Part shown: positions 28,410 to 38,857 of the stretch, piece after piece | Layout of the letters: every line of letters starts with the position of its first letter | How positions within the stretch are numbered: position 1 is the stretch's first letter | Assembly (NCBI RefSeq): GCF_026342735.1 | Contig: NZ_JAPEMM010000001.1 | Coordinates: 1,984,001-2,048,000, forward strand | Reading direction: 5' to 3' | Source: Streptomyces sp. NBC_00193 | GTDB lineage: Bacteria > Actinomycetota > Actinomycetes > Streptomycetales > Streptomycetaceae | Length of the DNA: 64,000 nucleotides | Notes under the pieces: model-generated | Databases searched by the model: none | Seen by the model: only the letters and a program-made list of their open reading frames with translations | What the model was told of the DNA's origin: nothing | Made by a program: the position numbers and the translations under genes

Positions 28410-29429
28410 TCAGTCCGCTTGGCGCTCCGTGTTCCGCGCCGGGGCGTGCGAGTCGTACCCGACGAAGAAGGTGGGCCGGCGCTGCACGGCCGTGTAGATG
28501 CGGCCGATGTACTCGCCGAGCAGACCGACGCAGATCAGCTGCACGCCGCCGAGGAACAGCATCACGATGAACAGCGAGGTCCAGCCGGGGACGGTCTGGC
28601 CCTTCAGGTAGATCGCCAGGGTGGCACCCACCATCAGCAGGCAGCCGAAGAAGCTGGCCACGCCCAGCCAGGTCGCCAGGCGCAGCGGGGCGGCGGAGAA
28701 GTTGATGACGCTGTCGACGCCGAGCCGGAGCATCTTGCTCAGCGGGTACTTGGTCTCCCCCGCCACCCGCTCCTCGCGCTGGTAGGTGACCTGGCCGCTG
28801 GGGAAGCCGAGCCACGGCACGAGCAGGCGGTACACCTGGTGCTGGTCGGGCATGGCCTTGACCGCGTCGACCGCCGCGCGGCTGAGCAGCCGGAAGTCGC
28901 CCGCCTGCGCGGGCACCTGCTTGCCGACCAGGCGGCGCACCAGCCAGTAGTACGCGCCGGCCGTGTGCCGCTTGAAGCCGGTGTCCGTGCTCCGGTCGGC
29001 CCGGACGCCGTAGACGATGTCGAGACCGTCCGCGCGGGCCAGGTCGAGCATCTCCGGGATCTTCTCCGGCGGGTCCTGGAGGTCCGCGTCGATGCTGGCC
29101 ACGTACGCGCCCGAGGCGCTGTGCAGGCCCGCCGTGAGGGCGGCCTGGTGGCCGGAGTTCCCGCGCAGCCGCACGACCCGCAGTTCGGGCCACTTGGCCT
29201 GGAACTCGGTCAGCAGCTCCGCGGTGCGGTCCTTGCTGCCGTCGTCGACGGCGACGACCTCGTAGCGGACGGCCATGGCGTCGAGTGCCGGGCGCAGTCT
29301 GCCGACCAGGGCCGGCAGCGCGTCCTCCTCGTTGTACATCGGCACGACCACCGAGAGGGTCGTCGTGGAGGGCTCGGAGGGCTCGGAGAACTCGGAAGGC
29401 TCAGAGGGCTCAGAGGGCTCAGTCGACAT
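28410..29429 (-). CDS. Family 2 glycosyltransferase (DPM1/GtrB-like)
   Basis: A membrane-anchored glycosyltransferase of 339 residues, probably moving a sugar from a nucleotide to polyprenyl phosphate. The N-terminus is an EPS-repeat (six EPSEP-like units, residues 4-21). The GT-A domain follows: LSVVVPMYNEEDALPALVGR, VVAVDDGSKDRT and the metal site SIDADLQDPPEKIPEML. Two C-terminal transmembrane helices (LATWLGVASFFGCLLMV and VMLFLGGVQLICVGLLGEYI) end with the family motif GRIYTAVQRRPTF. Sugar and acceptor are unknown. It stands 100 bases downstream of yccF on the same strand. Confidence 0.9.
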   Translation of the reverse strand: MSTEPSEPSEPSEFSEPSEPSTTTLSVVVPMYNEEDALPALVGRLRPALDAMAVRYEVVAVDDGSKDRTAELLTEFQAKWPELRVVRLRGNSGHQAALTAGLHSASGAYVASIDADLQDPPEKIPEMLDLARADGLDIVYGVRADRSTDTGFKRHTAGAYYWLVRRLVGKQVPAQAGDFRLLSRAAVDAVKAMPDQHQVYRLLVPWLGFPSGQVTYQREERVAGETKYPLSKMLRLGVDSVINFSAAPLRLATWLGVASFFGCLLMVGATLAIYLKGQTVPGWTSLFIVMLFLGGVQLICVGLLGEYIGRIYTAVQRRPTFFVGYDSHAPARNTERQAD

Positions 29430-29531
29430 CGGTTCTTCCCTGCCCGTTGTGCGTGCCGCTCGTCCGCGTCACTCGTCCGCAACCCGGAACTTTAATACGA
29501 GTGGATGAACCGGATCCGGGCTCGGCGCGAC

Positions 29532-29924
29532 TCAGCGCGAGGCGAACGGAGCGTCCGTGGGGACGATCTCGCGGCCCAGCGGGAGCAGGGAGAGCGGGAC
29601 CATCTTGAAGTTGGCGATGCCGAACGGGATGCCGATGATCGTGATGCACAGCGCGATGCCGGTGACGATGTGGCCGAGGGCCAGCCACCAGCCGGCCAGG
29701 ACGAGCCACAGCACGTTCCCGACGCAGGACGCGGCGCCCGCGTCACGCCGCTCGACGGTCGTGTACCCGAAGGGCCACAGGGCGTACACGGCGATGCGGA
29801 ACGAGGCTATGCCGAAGGGGATTCCGATGATGGTGATGCAGAGGATCACACCCGCCAGGCAGTAGCCCAGGAAGAGCCAGACTCCGCTGAGGACGAGCCA
29901 AATGATGTTCAGGATGGTCTTCAC
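29532..29924 (-). CDS. YccF domain membrane protein
   Basis: A small inner-membrane protein of 130 residues made of two YccF repeats; each has a hydrophobic helix pair and the repeated [16 protein letters not shown] / [16 protein letters not shown] block. The start overlaps the htpX stop by four bases (GTGA), so it is translated together with htpX. Function of the family is unknown; the link to HtpX suggests a role in membrane-protein quality control (inference). Confidence 0.9.
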   Translation of the reverse strand: MKTILNIIWLVLSGVWLFLGYCLAGVILCITIIGIPFGIASFRIAVYALWPFGYTTVERRDAGAASCVGNVLWLVLAGWWLALGHIVTGIALCITIIGIPFGIANFKMVPLSLLPLGREIVPTDAPFASR

Positions 29925-30784
29925 TGACTGCGGCCTGCCATCTGTTCGAGCCGGGCGATGCGCTCGGCCATCGGAGGGTGTGTGGAAAACATTTTGGACA
30001 ATCCCTCGCCGGGACGGAAGGGATTGGCGATCATCATGTGGCTCGCGGTCTCCAGTCGCGGCTCGGCGGGCAGCGGGAGCTGCTTGGTGCCGGCGTCCAG
30101 CTTGCGCAGGGCGCTGGCGAGGGCGAGCGGGTCCCCGGTGAGCTGGGCCCCGGAGGCGTCCGCCTCGTACTCGCGCGAGCGGCTGATGGCGAGCTGGATC
30201 ACGGAGGCCGCCAGCGGGCCCAGGATCATGATCAGCAGCATGCCGAAGAGGCCCGGTCCCTCGTCGTCGTTGGAACGGCCGATGGGGATCAGCCAGGCGA
30301 AGTTGACCAGGAACATGATCACGGAGGCCAGGGCGCCCGCGACGGACGAGATGAGGATGTCGCGGTTGTAGACGTGGCTGAGCTCGTGGCCGATGACCCC
30401 GCGCAGCTCGCGCTCGTCGAGTATGCGCAGGATGCCCTCGGTGCAGCAGACCGCGGCGTTGCGCGGGTTGCGGCCGGTGGCGAAGGCGTTGGGGGCCTCG
30501 GTCGGGGAGATGTAGAGCCGGGGCATGGGCTGGCGCGCGGACGTGGAGAGCTCGCGCACCATGCGGTAGAGCTCGGGTGCCTCGAACTCGCTGACGGGGC
30601 GGGCCCGCATCGCGCGCAGGGCCAGCTTGTCGCTGTTCCAGTACGCGTACGCGTTGGTGCCGAGGGCCACGAGGACGGCGACGATCAGGCCGCCCCGGCC
30701 GAAGAAGCTTCCGATCAGGATGATGAGGGCCGACAGACCACCGAGGAGTACGGCGGTCTTCAGCCCGTTGTGCCGGCGGTGCAC
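29921..30784 (-). CDS. htpX: Membrane zinc metalloprotease HtpX
   Basis: HtpX cleaves misfolded membrane proteins at the cytoplasmic side. It has 287 residues from GTG 30784 ([20 protein letters not shown]), preceded by GGAGGG at 7 bases. Two N-terminal helices, the zinc site HELSH in [20 protein letters not shown], two more helices, and the third ligand region [17 protein letters not shown] are visible. The C-terminus has [17 protein letters not shown]. Upstream reading frame to 30982 is Pro/Arg-rich and not part of the protein. The 300 bases to nuoN hold no gene. Confidence 0.93.
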   Translation of the reverse strand: MHRRHNGLKTAVLLGGLSALIILIGSFFGRGGLIVAVLVALGTNAYAYWNSDKLALRAMRARPVSEFEAPELYRMVRELSTSARQPMPRLYISPTEAPNAFATGRNPRNAAVCCTEGILRILDERELRGVIGHELSHVYNRDILISSVAGALASVIMFLVNFAWLIPIGRSNDDEGPGLFGMLLIMILGPLAASVIQLAISRSREYEADASGAQLTGDPLALASALRKLDAGTKQLPLPAEPRLETASHMMIANPFRPGEGLSKMFSTHPPMAERIARLEQMAGRSQ

Positions 30785-31083
30785 GGTGCGCCCTCCAAGT
30801 GGTGCCGCAGGGGGACCCGTCCAGGATCTGGGGATCGGAGGGCCTACGGTCCAGTGGACCCTTCCTTCCTGGTCAACGCGAGGTGAGGGCGGCAGGTTCC
30901 CCGGGCACGCCCGTCCCCGCCGCCCCGGCGGACCGGGGGGCGGGGCTGTGATGGGGCTGTGACGGGGTCGCGGCGGGGCCACGGCAGGGCCGCGGCGGGC
31001 GCCGTGCAGGTTAGGCCGTACGGGTTACGGGCGCGGGCCGGCCGCAGCGCTGACGGGGCTCCCCCAGCCCTCCGGAGCGGGCT

Positions 31084-32694
31084 CTACAGCGGGAAGAGGC
31101 TGCCGGTGGCGAAGCGCAGGACGAGCTGCGGGGCGCCCGAGAGGACCAGCGCGGTGGCGGCGGTGAGCACGATGGCCGCCGTGACCGGCCAGGGGGTCCC
31201 GGTACGGGGCTGCGCGCCCTCTTGTGCGCCCCCGTGCGCGCCCTCCTGCGCCCCGTCCCCCTCGGGGGTGCGGAAGAGCAGGGCGGTCCAGCGCAGGTAG
31301 TAGTACAGCGCGACGACGACGTTGACGGCCATGACCACGGCGAGCCAGCCCAGTCCCGCGTCGACCGCCGAGCGGAAGACGGTGACCTTCGCGAAGAGCC
31401 CGATGATGCCCGGCGGCAGACCGGCCAGGCAGAGCAGGAAGAAGGCCATCGCGAGGGCCGCGAGCGGGCTCTCGGCGTACAGGCCCCGGTAGTCGGAGAG
31501 CCGGTGCAGCGGCTTCGTACGGGCCACCAGGGCGGCCACGGCGAAGGCGCCGAGGTTCACGGCGGCGTACATGAGGGCGTAGGCGACGGTGGAGCCGATC
31601 TGGTCGCGGCCGGCGTAGGCGGCGGCCGCGATCGGGACCAGCAGGTAGCCGGCCTGGCCCACGGAGGACCAGGCGAGCAGCCGTACGGCCCCGCCCGGCC
31701 GGTCGGCGGACTGGCGCAGGGCCGCCGCGTTGCCGAGGGTCATGGTGAGCGCGGCCAGGACGGCGAGGGCCGGGCCCCAGATGTCGGAGTACGCGGGGAA
31801 GGCGATCACGGTGACGAGGATGAGGCCGGTGAAGCCCACGGCCTTGCCGATGACCGACAGGTATCCGGCGACGGGCAGCGGGGCGCCGACGTAGGTGTCC
31901 GGGACCCAGAAGTGGAAGGGGACGGCGGCCGTCTTGAAGGCGAAGCCGACCAGGGTGAGCGCGACGCCGGCCATGGCGAGGGTGTCGAGCTGCCCGGGGA
32001 CGTGTCCGAGCCGGTCGGCGACCTGGGTGAGGTGCAGGGAGCCGGTGGCGGCGTAGACGAAGCTGACACCCATCAGGGACACGGCGGTGGCGGTGACGGA
32101 GGACAGGAAGAACTTGAGGGCGGCCTCGGAGGAGAGCCGGTCGCCGCGGCGCATGCCGACGAGGGCGAAGGCGGGCAGCGAGGCGACTTCGAGGGCGACG
32201 ATCAGGGTGGCGAGGTCGCGGGAGGCGGGCAGCAGGGCCGCGCCGGCGGCGGAGGAGAGCAGCAGGAACCAGTACTCGCCGGCCGGCATGCGCGCCTCGC
32301 GGACGGCGGTGACCGACAGCAGGGCGGTGACCAGGGCGCCGCCCAGGACGAGGAACTGGACGACGAGCGCGAAGTGGTCGGCGGCGTAGCTGCACGCGGC
32401 GGGGTCCGCCGTACCGGGTCCGGTGAGGCAGAAGGTGCTGCGGTCGCCGGCGCGCAGCGGCAGCAGGGTGGCGGTCGCGGCGGCCAGTCCGGCCACGGAG
32501 ATCCAGCCGAGCAGCGGCTTGCGGCGCTCCGGCACGAAGAGGTCGAGGACCAGCACGAGGAGGCCGACGGAGGCGGTGATGACGACCGGCGCGATGGCGA
32601 GCCAGTCGACGGACTGGACCAGGCTGCCGGCGCCCGCGCCGGTGTCGGCCGCGGCGATGACGAGCGGCTGGGCGATGGGCTGAAGGACCGTCAT
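31084..32694 (-). CDS. nuoN: NADH-quinone oxidoreductase subunit N (second nuo set)
   Basis: One of three antiporter-like proton-pumping subunits in the complex I membrane arm. It has 536 residues from ATG 32694, which overlaps the nuoM stop by four bases. About 14 helices are visible. The pumping core contains VALEVASLPAFALVGMRRGD, SEAALKFFLSSVTATAVSLM, and FAFKTAAVPFHFWVPDTYVG with the key lysine. A Gly/Ala/Glu-rich loop (EGAHGGAQEGAQ) precedes the last helix. It is the last gene of the operon. Confidence 0.92.
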   Translation of the reverse strand: MTVLQPIAQPLVIAAADTGAGAGSLVQSVDWLAIAPVVITASVGLLVLVLDLFVPERRKPLLGWISVAGLAAATATLLPLRAGDRSTFCLTGPGTADPAACSYAADHFALVVQFLVLGGALVTALLSVTAVREARMPAGEYWFLLLSSAAGAALLPASRDLATLIVALEVASLPAFALVGMRRGDRLSSEAALKFFLSSVTATAVSLMGVSFVYAATGSLHLTQVADRLGHVPGQLDTLAMAGVALTLVGFAFKTAAVPFHFWVPDTYVGAPLPVAGYLSVIGKAVGFTGLILVTVIAFPAYSDIWGPALAVLAALTMTLGNAAALRQSADRPGGAVRLLAWSSVGQAGYLLVPIAAAAYAGRDQIGSTVAYALMYAAVNLGAFAVAALVARTKPLHRLSDYRGLYAESPLAALAMAFFLLCLAGLPPGIIGLFAKVTVFRSAVDAGLGWLAVVMAVNVVVALYYYLRWTALLFRTPEGDGAQEGAHGGAQEGAQPRTGTPWPVTAAIVLTAATALVLSGAPQLVLRFATGSLFPL

Positions 32695-34283
32695 GAGTTC
32701 CCTCCCGCGAGGAGCTTCTGGACGGCCGGGTCGGTGAGGCCGAGGAGGACCGCGGGCCACAGGCCGGCGAGGAGGGTGAGGGCGACGAGCGGGCTCCAGG
32801 CGGCGTACTCGTAGCGCTGGATGTCCGCGAGGACCACCGGGGCGGCGGCCCCTTCGCGCGCGGCCTTCGGGTCGCCCATGCACACCCGCCGTACGACGAT
32901 CAGAAGATAGGCGGCGGTGAGCAGGGTGCCGAACGCGCCGACGGACATGTACGTGAGGAACGCCGGCCGCGACAGGCCCTCGGCGGGGTCGAACGCACCG
33001 AAGAGCGCCAGCATCTCGCCCCAGAAGCCCGCCAGGCCGGGGAGGCCGAGCGAGGCGATGGCGGCGAAGGCGAGGAGGGCTCCGAAGCGGGGGGCGCGGC
33101 CGTAGAGGGCCGCTCCGGTGGCTCCGGCGAGGGTGTCGAGATCGGCCGTGTTGTAACGGTCTTTGAGCGCGCCGACAAGAAAGAAGAGAAGGCCGGTGAT
33201 CAGACCGTGCGCGACGTTGGCGAACAGCGCGCCGTTCACGCCGGTGGGGGTCATGGACGCGATGCCGAGGAGGACGAAGCCCATGTGGCCGACGGAGGAG
33301 TACGCGATGAGGCGCTTGAGGTCGCCCTTGTTGCCCTTGCGGGCGAGGGCGAGACAGGCCAGGGACCCGTAGACGATGCCGACCGCGGCGAAGGCGCCCA
33401 GGTACGGGGCGAAGGTGGCCATGCCGTCGGGCGTGGCGGGCAGCAGGATCCGGACGAACCCGTAGGTGCCCATCTTCAGCAGGACGCCCGCGAGGAGGAC
33501 GGAACCGACGGTGGGGGCGGCCGTGTGGGCGTCCGGCAGCCAGCTGTGCAGCGGCCACATCGGGGTCTTCACGGCGAGGCCGATCCCGATGGCGAGAACG
33601 GCCAGGACCTGGGTGGTGTGGGACAGTTCGCGGCCGTTGTCGGAGGCCAGTGCCACCATGTCGAAGGTGCCGCTGTTCAGCCCGATCAGCAGCAGGCCGA
33701 GCAGCATCACCACGGAGCCGAGGAGGGTGTAGAGGATGAACTTCCAGGCGGCCGCCTGCCGCTGAGCACCGCCCCAGCGGGCGATGAGGAAGTACATCGG
33801 GATGAGGACCATCTCGAAGGCGAGGAAGAACAGCAGCAGGTCGAGGACGGCGAAGGTGGCGAGGGTGCCGGACTCCAGGACCAGGAGCAGGGCGACGAAG
33901 GCCTTCGCGGAGGGGCCCGCGGGGAGCTTGAAGTAGCTGTAGAGCGCGCAGAGGAAGAACAGCAGCGCGGTCATCAGGAGGAGGGGGAGCGAGATGCCGT
34001 CGATGCCGAGGTGGATCCGGACGTTCAGGGCCTGGATCCAACTGATGTCCGTCGTCGCCTGGAAGCGGGACGGGGCGTCGTGGTCGAAGCCCACGGCGAG
34101 GACGATCGCCGCGGCGAGGATGGCACCGGTCACGGTCACGCCGTGGCGCAGTACGGCCTGTTCGGGGCTCTTGCCCTTCAGTCCGGGCGGGGCCGGCAGG
34201 AGGGCGGCGACGGCGCCGACGAGCGGGCCGGCCACGACGAACGCCAGAAGGAACTGCATCACGGACGGGCTGATATCAATCAC
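32691..34283 (-). CDS. nuoM: NADH-quinone oxidoreductase subunit M (second nuo set)
   Basis: An antiporter-like membrane subunit of about 530 residues. I use GTG 34283 (VIDISPSVMQFLLAFVVAGP); a GTG at 34301, overlapping the nuoL stop as GTGA, would add six residues and is equally possible given the coupling elsewhere in the operon. Proton-path motifs are LAFEMVLIPMYFLIARWGGA, AVKTPMWPLHSWLPDAHTAA and VLLKMGTYGFVRILLP. The helix LKRLIAYSSVGHMGFVLLGI is standard. It belongs to the operon that lacks nuoDEFG. Confidence 0.92.
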   Translation of the reverse strand: MIDISPSVMQFLLAFVVAGPLVGAVAALLPAPPGLKGKSPEQAVLRHGVTVTGAILAAAIVLAVGFDHDAPSRFQATTDISWIQALNVRIHLGIDGISLPLLLMTALLFFLCALYSYFKLPAGPSAKAFVALLLVLESGTLATFAVLDLLLFFLAFEMVLIPMYFLIARWGGAQRQAAAWKFILYTLLGSVVMLLGLLLIGLNSGTFDMVALASDNGRELSHTTQVLAVLAIGIGLAVKTPMWPLHSWLPDAHTAAPTVGSVLLAGVLLKMGTYGFVRILLPATPDGMATFAPYLGAFAAVGIVYGSLACLALARKGNKGDLKRLIAYSSVGHMGFVLLGIASMTPTGVNGALFANVAHGLITGLLFFLVGALKDRYNTADLDTLAGATGAALYGRAPRFGALLAFAAIASLGLPGLAGFWGEMLALFGAFDPAEGLSRPAFLTYMSVGAFGTLLTAAYLLIVVRRVCMGDPKAAREGAAAPVVLADIQRYEYAAWSPLVALTLLAGLWPAVLLGLTDPAVQKLLAGGNS

Positions 34284-34297
34284 GGCTGACTCACGGC

Positions 34298-36340
34298 TCA
34301 CGATCCGGCGTTGACGTTGGCGAGGACGGCGGTGGCGATCGCCAGGACCACGGCGCCGGCGAGCAGGGCACTCAGGTAGCTCTGCACGTTGCCGGTCTGG
34401 GCGCGGCGCACGAGGGTGCCGAGCAGCCGGGGGCCGAGGCCCGCGCCACGGACGTACGAGTCCACGACCTCGCGGTCCAGGAAGCGCACGAGGGCTGCGG
34501 CGGCTCGGACGGGGCGCACGAACAGGCGGTCGTAGACGGCGTCGAGGTGGAAGCCGACGGCGGCGTGCCGGTGCAGCGGGCCGAGGAGGGCGCGGCCGGG
34601 GTCGGCGGCGGGGGCCGTGGAGACGACCGGGTGGTCGTGGGTGACCTCGGCGACCTCGGGGCTCTCGGCGGCGGACTCGGCGGCGACGACGGACGCGGGC
34701 ACTGCGCCGGTGGCGGGCGCACCCGCGGTGGCGGGGCCCGCTCCGGCCGGGGCTGCCGGGGCCAGGGCGGCCTGGGCCTGGGCGCGCTGCCACAGGGCGT
34801 AGGTGAGCACCGCGCCGACGGCGGCGGCGCCCGTGCCGAGGACCGAGGTCGTCAGCGACGGGGTGAGCTCGCGGCCGTCGAAGAAGTCGGACAGGGGACC
34901 GGCCAGCAGGCCGAAGCCCACGGACGGGACGGCCAGCAGCCACAGCACGCCGGTCATGGCGACGGGCTCCTTGCCGTGGTCGGGGGCGGCTGCGCCCCGG
35001 CCGCGGAAGGCCATCAGCCACAGCCGGGTGGCGTAGGCGGCGGTGAGCAGGGCGGTCAGCACGCCGGCGACGAGGACCACCCAGCCGGCCGCGCTCGGGG
35101 CGAGCTCCGAGTGGCCGCCGGCGGTGTGCTCGGCGGCGACGAGGACGGCTTCCTTGGAGAAGAAGCCGGCGAAGGGCGGGAAGGCGGCGAGCGCGAGCAG
35201 CGCGATCGTCATCGTCCAGAAGGCGTCGGGGATGCGCTTGGCCAGGCCGTCCATGCGGGACATGGCGGCGAGGGAGTTCGTCCCCGCGGCGTGGATGATC
35301 ACGCCGGCGCCGAGGAACAGGAGCGCCTTGAAGGCGCCGTGGGACAGGAGGTGGAAGACGGCGGCCGCGCGGTCGCCGACGGCCAGGGCGCCGGTCATGT
35401 AGCCGAGCTGGCCGATCGTGGAGTAGGCGAGCACCCGCTTGATGTCGTCCTGGGCCAGGGCGGCGAGGGCGGAGCCGACCATCGTGACGGCCGCCATGAC
35501 GGCCAGGACCACCAGTGCGGCCCGGGACGCGGCGAAGACGGGGAGGAGGCGGGCGACGAAGTAGACGCCGGCGGCGACCATCGTCGCCGCGTGGATCAGT
35601 GCGGAGACCGGGGTGGGGCCCGCCATGGCGTCCGGAAGCCAGGTGTGCAGCGGGAACTGCGCGGACTTGCCCGCGACTCCGGCCAGCAGGAGGAGCGCGA
35701 TGAGCGTCGGGTGGTCGAGCCCGCCCGCGGAGACCGTGCCCAGGATCTTGGTGATCCGGAAGGACCCGGCGTCGGTGGCGAGCGCGAACAGACCGATGAG
35801 GAAGGGGACGTCGCCGAGCTTGGTGACGAGGAAGGCCTTCAGGGAGGCGGAGCGGGCCGCCTCGGTCTCCCAGTAGTGGCCGACCAGGAAGTACGAGCAG
35901 ATGCCCATGATCTCCCAGCCGACCAGCAGCACCATCAGGTCGCCGGAGTAGACGACGAGCAGCATGGCGGAGGTGAACAGTGAGACCAGAGCGGCGTAGG
36001 ACGGGTAGCGCGGGTCCTCGCGCAGGTACGCCGTCGAGTAGATCTGCACGCAGGTGGCGACGAGGCCGACGAGCACGGCCACCATGACGGCGAAGCCGTC
36101 CAGGTGGAGCGAGAGCTCGATGGGCACCGAGCCGGTCGGGGTCAGCTCGGTCGCCGTGTCGATCGCCTTGCCGCCGCCCTGGCGGAGGGCGACCAGGACC
36201 GCGAGGACGGCGGCCGCCAGCGTCGGCAGGACGGCGAGCGGCTTGACGAAGCCGGGGGCGGTGCGGCCGAGGAGCAGTCCCGCCAGTGCGCCCAGGAAGG
36301 GCAGGAGGGGGACCAGTACGGCGAGGGTCGGGGTGCTCAC
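34298..36340 (-). CDS. nuoL: NADH-quinone oxidoreductase subunit L (second nuo set)
   Basis: The distal antiporter-like pump subunit with the lateral helix, 680 residues from GTG 36340 ([20 protein letters not shown]); the GTG overlaps the nuoK stop. Motifs are [40 protein letters not shown], and [20 protein letters not shown]. Between the pump core and the C-terminal helix is a Pro/Ala/Gly-rich insert of about 60 residues ([20 protein letters not shown]) not seen in E. coli NuoL. The C-terminal part keeps [20 protein letters not shown]. Confidence 0.93.
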   Translation of the reverse strand: MSTPTLAVLVPLLPFLGALAGLLLGRTAPGFVKPLAVLPTLAAAVLAVLVALRQGGGKAIDTATELTPTGSVPIELSLHLDGFAVMVAVLVGLVATCVQIYSTAYLREDPRYPSYAALVSLFTSAMLLVVYSGDLMVLLVGWEIMGICSYFLVGHYWETEAARSASLKAFLVTKLGDVPFLIGLFALATDAGSFRITKILGTVSAGGLDHPTLIALLLLAGVAGKSAQFPLHTWLPDAMAGPTPVSALIHAATMVAAGVYFVARLLPVFAASRAALVVLAVMAAVTMVGSALAALAQDDIKRVLAYSTIGQLGYMTGALAVGDRAAAVFHLLSHGAFKALLFLGAGVIIHAAGTNSLAAMSRMDGLAKRIPDAFWTMTIALLALAAFPPFAGFFSKEAVLVAAEHTAGGHSELAPSAAGWVVLVAGVLTALLTAAYATRLWLMAFRGRGAAAPDHGKEPVAMTGVLWLLAVPSVGFGLLAGPLSDFFDGRELTPSLTTSVLGTGAAAVGAVLTYALWQRAQAQAALAPAAPAGAGPATAGAPATGAVPASVVAAESAAESPEVAEVTHDHPVVSTAPAADPGRALLGPLHRHAAVGFHLDAVYDRLFVRPVRAAAALVRFLDREVVDSYVRGAGLGPRLLGTLVRRAQTGNVQSYLSALLAGAVVLAIATAVLANVNAGS

Positions 36341-36711
36341 GCGGCGGCTCCGGTCGCAGGGTTCGCGCTGTCCGCGCCAGCGGGGGTCGTGCCGTCCTGC
36401 TCGTGGCCCTCGGCGGTGTCGCGCAGTCGGTCTACGTCCGCGGTGCCCCGGTTGCGGTAGACCATCAGCACGATCGCGAGGCCGATGCCGATCTCGGCGG
36501 CGGCGATGGCGATGGTGAAGAGGGTGAGGGCCTGGCCGGCGTGCAGGCTGTCGCGCAGCCAGACGTCGAAGGCCACCAGGTTGAGGTTGACGGCGTTGAG
36601 CATCAGCTCGACGGACATCAGGACCAGGATGGCGTTGCGGCGGGCGAGCACTCCGTACAGGCCCGTGCAGAAGAGGAGCGCCGCCAGCACGGCGGGGTAG
36701 GCGAGGTGCAT
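36337..36711 (-). CDS. nuoK: NADH-quinone oxidoreductase subunit K (second nuo set)
   Basis: A three-helix membrane-arm subunit with buried glutamates that help couple redox to pumping. It has 124 residues from ATG 36711, overlapping the nuoJ stop as ATGA. The core [36 protein letters not shown] and [20 protein letters not shown] is complete with the conserved Glu residues. A hydrophilic tail of about 25 residues (ending NPATGAAA) extends beyond the usual 100-residue length. Confidence 0.93.
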   Translation of the reverse strand: MHLAYPAVLAALLFCTGLYGVLARRNAILVLMSVELMLNAVNLNLVAFDVWLRDSLHAGQALTLFTIAIAAAEIGIGLAIVLMVYRNRGTADVDRLRDTAEGHEQDGTTPAGADSANPATGAAA

Positions 36712-37280
36712 CAGCGCTGCCCGCCCTTCGGGTCGGTGGCGGGCGCGTCCTTGCGGGACAGCACGATGGCGCCGATCAGGGCCGCGAGGAGGAGGACGGA
36801 GAGCGCCTCGAACGGCAGCACCCAGTGCCGGAAGAGGATCTCTCCCGAAACCTTGGTGGAGCCCTGGGCGGGGCCGTCGAGGTCGATCCAGGTGGTGCGG
36901 AAGGCGTCGACGACCACCCAGACGAGCGCGGCGGCCGCGACGAGGGCGACGCCGAGCGCGACCGGGCGGTTGCCCGAGTCGGCGTCCGGTGAGCGGCCGA
37001 TGGGGGCCTTGGTGAGCATCAGCCCGAAGAGGAGGAGGACGACCACGGAACCGAGGTAGATCAGCACCTGGACCCAGGCGATGAACTCGGCGGTCAGCAG
37101 CAGGTACTCGACGGCGATCCCGCCGAGGGCGACGACCAGCCACAGGGCGGCGTGCACGAGCTGCTTGGTGGTGACCGTGACGGCGGCCGCGCCGAGGGTG
37201 GCGAGGCCGACGAGGACGAAGGCGATCTCGACGCCGGTCGGGGAGAGGAAGCCGTTGCCTTGGGCGGCTGCGGTGATCAC
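36711..37280 (-). CDS. nuoJ: NADH-quinone oxidoreductase subunit J (second nuo set)
   Basis: A five-helix membrane-arm subunit, 189 residues from GTG 37280, which overlaps the nuoI stop as GTGA. Family blocks are [39 protein letters not shown] and [20 protein letters not shown] (helix 3 with its pi-bulge region). The long polar loop before the last helix is typical. It is followed directly by nuoK. Confidence 0.92.
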   Translation of the reverse strand: MITAAAQGNGFLSPTGVEIAFVLVGLATLGAAAVTVTTKQLVHAALWLVVALGGIAVEYLLLTAEFIAWVQVLIYLGSVVVLLLFGLMLTKAPIGRSPDADSGNRPVALGVALVAAAALVWVVVDAFRTTWIDLDGPAQGSTKVSGEILFRHWVLPFEALSVLLLAALIGAIVLSRKDAPATDPKGGQR

Positions 37281-37888
37281 GCGTCTCCTTCCGGGGCCGG
37301 GTCCGAGTCCGGGGCGGTGGTGCCGGGGTTCGCCTCGGCGGCTGCAGCTGCGGCGGCTGCCGCGGCTGCGGTCTCCGCCTTCTCCACGGCCTTGCGGGCG
37401 GCCGCGATCTCCTTGGGCTCCTCGGCGGCCGGGTCCAGGGCGGGCGGGGCCGGGACGGTCCACATCCACTCGCGCAGCTTGTCGCGCTCGTGGGTGAGCT
37501 CGTGGATGTCGGTCTCGGCGTACTCGAACTCCGGCGACCAGAACAGCGCGTCGAAGGGGCACACCTCGATGCAGATGCCGCAGTACATGCAGAGGGAGAA
37601 GTCGATGGCGAAGCGGTCGAGGACGTTGCGGCTGCGCTCACGGCCACCGGGGGCGGCGGCCGGCACCGTCTCCTTGTGGGAGTCGATGTAGATGCACCAG
37701 TCGGGGCACTCGCGCGCGCACAGCATGCAGACCGTGCAGTTCTCCTCGAACAGGCCGATGACCCCGCGCGAGCGCGGCGGGAGTTCGGGCTGCACCTCGG
37801 GGTATTGGGCGGTGTGCGAGCGCTTCGTCATCGTGCGCAGCGTGACGGCCAGGCCCTTGGCGAGGCCGGAGCCGGGGATGGGAGGCAT
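37277..37888 (-). CDS. nuoI: NADH-quinone oxidoreductase subunit I (two 4Fe-4S clusters)
   Basis: The ferredoxin-like subunit that carries clusters N6a and N6b between the peripheral electron chain and NuoB. It has 203 residues from ATG 37888. Both cluster motifs are intact: [18 protein letters not shown] and [19 protein letters not shown]. The C-terminus is an Ala-rich tail ([20 protein letters not shown]). In this operon, without NuoEFG, it is the likeliest entry point for electrons from a soluble ferredoxin (inference). Confidence 0.93.
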   Translation of the reverse strand: MPPIPGSGLAKGLAVTLRTMTKRSHTAQYPEVQPELPPRSRGVIGLFEENCTVCMLCARECPDWCIYIDSHKETVPAAAPGGRERSRNVLDRFAIDFSLCMYCGICIEVCPFDALFWSPEFEYAETDIHELTHERDKLREWMWTVPAPPALDPAAEEPKEIAAARKAVEKAETAAAAAAAAAAAEANPGTTAPDSDPAPEGDA

Positions 37889-38857
37889 TTACTGGATCGC
37901 CACCTTCACGATGCCGGTGAGCGCGATCTGGGCGAGCGCGAGGGGGATGAGTACGGTCCAGGCGAGCTTCTGCAGCTGGTCCTCGCGCAGCCGGGGGTAG
38001 CTCACGCGGAGCCAGATCACCACGAAGGAGAGCGCGGCGATCTTGAGCAGGGTCCAGGCCCAGGCGAAGCCGTCTCCGCCGAAGGGGCCGTGCCAGCCGC
38101 CCAGGAAGAGGACGGTGGTCAGGGCGCACAGGACGACGATGCCGGCGTACTCGGCGAGCAGGAACAGCGCGAAGCGCAGGCCGGTGTACTCGGTGTACGC
38201 GCCGAAGATGATCTCGGAGTCGGCGACGGGCATGTCGAAGGGGGGCCGCTGGAGTTCGGCGAGGCCGGCGGTGAAGAAGACGAGCCCGCCGACGATCTGC
38301 CAGGGCAGCCACCACCACTCGAAGGCGCCGACGATGCCGGGGAGGGAGACGGTTCCGGCGGCCATGGCGACCGAGGCCGCCGCGAGCAGCATGGGGAGCT
38401 CGTAGGCGAGCAGCTGGGCGGCGGTGCGGAGGCCTCCGAGGAGGGAGAACTTGTTCGCGGAGGCCCAGCCGGCCATGAGCGAGCCGAGCACGCCCACGCC
38501 CATGACGGCGAGCGCGAAGAAGAGCCCCGCGTCGATGACCTGGCCGACGGCGCCCTCGCCGGGGCCGATCGGGATCGCGAGGAGGACCAGGAGGTACGGG
38601 AGGAGCGCGACGGCGGGGGCGAGCTGGAAGACACGGCGGTCGGCGTTGGCCGGGACGATGTCTTCCTTCTGCGCGAACTTGACTCCGTCGGCGACGAGCT
38701 GGGCCCAGCCGTGGAAGCCGCCGGCGTACATGGGGCCGAGGCGGCCCTGCATGTGGGCCATCACCTTGTGCTCGGTCTGCCCGACGACGAGCGGGAGCAC
38801 GAGGAAGACGGCGAAGACGACGATCAGCCGCAGGGCGACGTCGAGGACGTCGTTCAC
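37889..38857 (-). CDS. nuoH: NADH-quinone oxidoreductase subunit H (second nuo set)
   Basis: The membrane subunit that builds the quinone channel with NuoB and NuoD. It has 322 residues from GTG 38857 ([20 protein letters not shown]), overlapping the nuoC stop as GTGA. Conserved blocks are VMAHMQGRLGPMYAGGFHGW, LADGVKF-type QLVADGVKFAQKEDIVP, and AELQRPPFDMPVADSEIIFG. The acidic loop here reads PVADSEI rather than the usual PEAESEL, so one glutamate of the coupling loop is missing. That suggests a changed quinone site, fitting the lack of NuoD. Confidence 0.92.
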   Translation of the reverse strand: MNDVLDVALRLIVVFAVFLVLPLVVGQTEHKVMAHMQGRLGPMYAGGFHGWAQLVADGVKFAQKEDIVPANADRRVFQLAPAVALLPYLLVLLAIPIGPGEGAVGQVIDAGLFFALAVMGVGVLGSLMAGWASANKFSLLGGLRTAAQLLAYELPMLLAAASVAMAAGTVSLPGIVGAFEWWWLPWQIVGGLVFFTAGLAELQRPPFDMPVADSEIIFGAYTEYTGLRFALFLLAEYAGIVVLCALTTVLFLGGWHGPFGGDGFAWAWTLLKIAALSFVVIWLRVSYPRLREDQLQKLAWTVLIPLALAQIALTGIVKVAIQ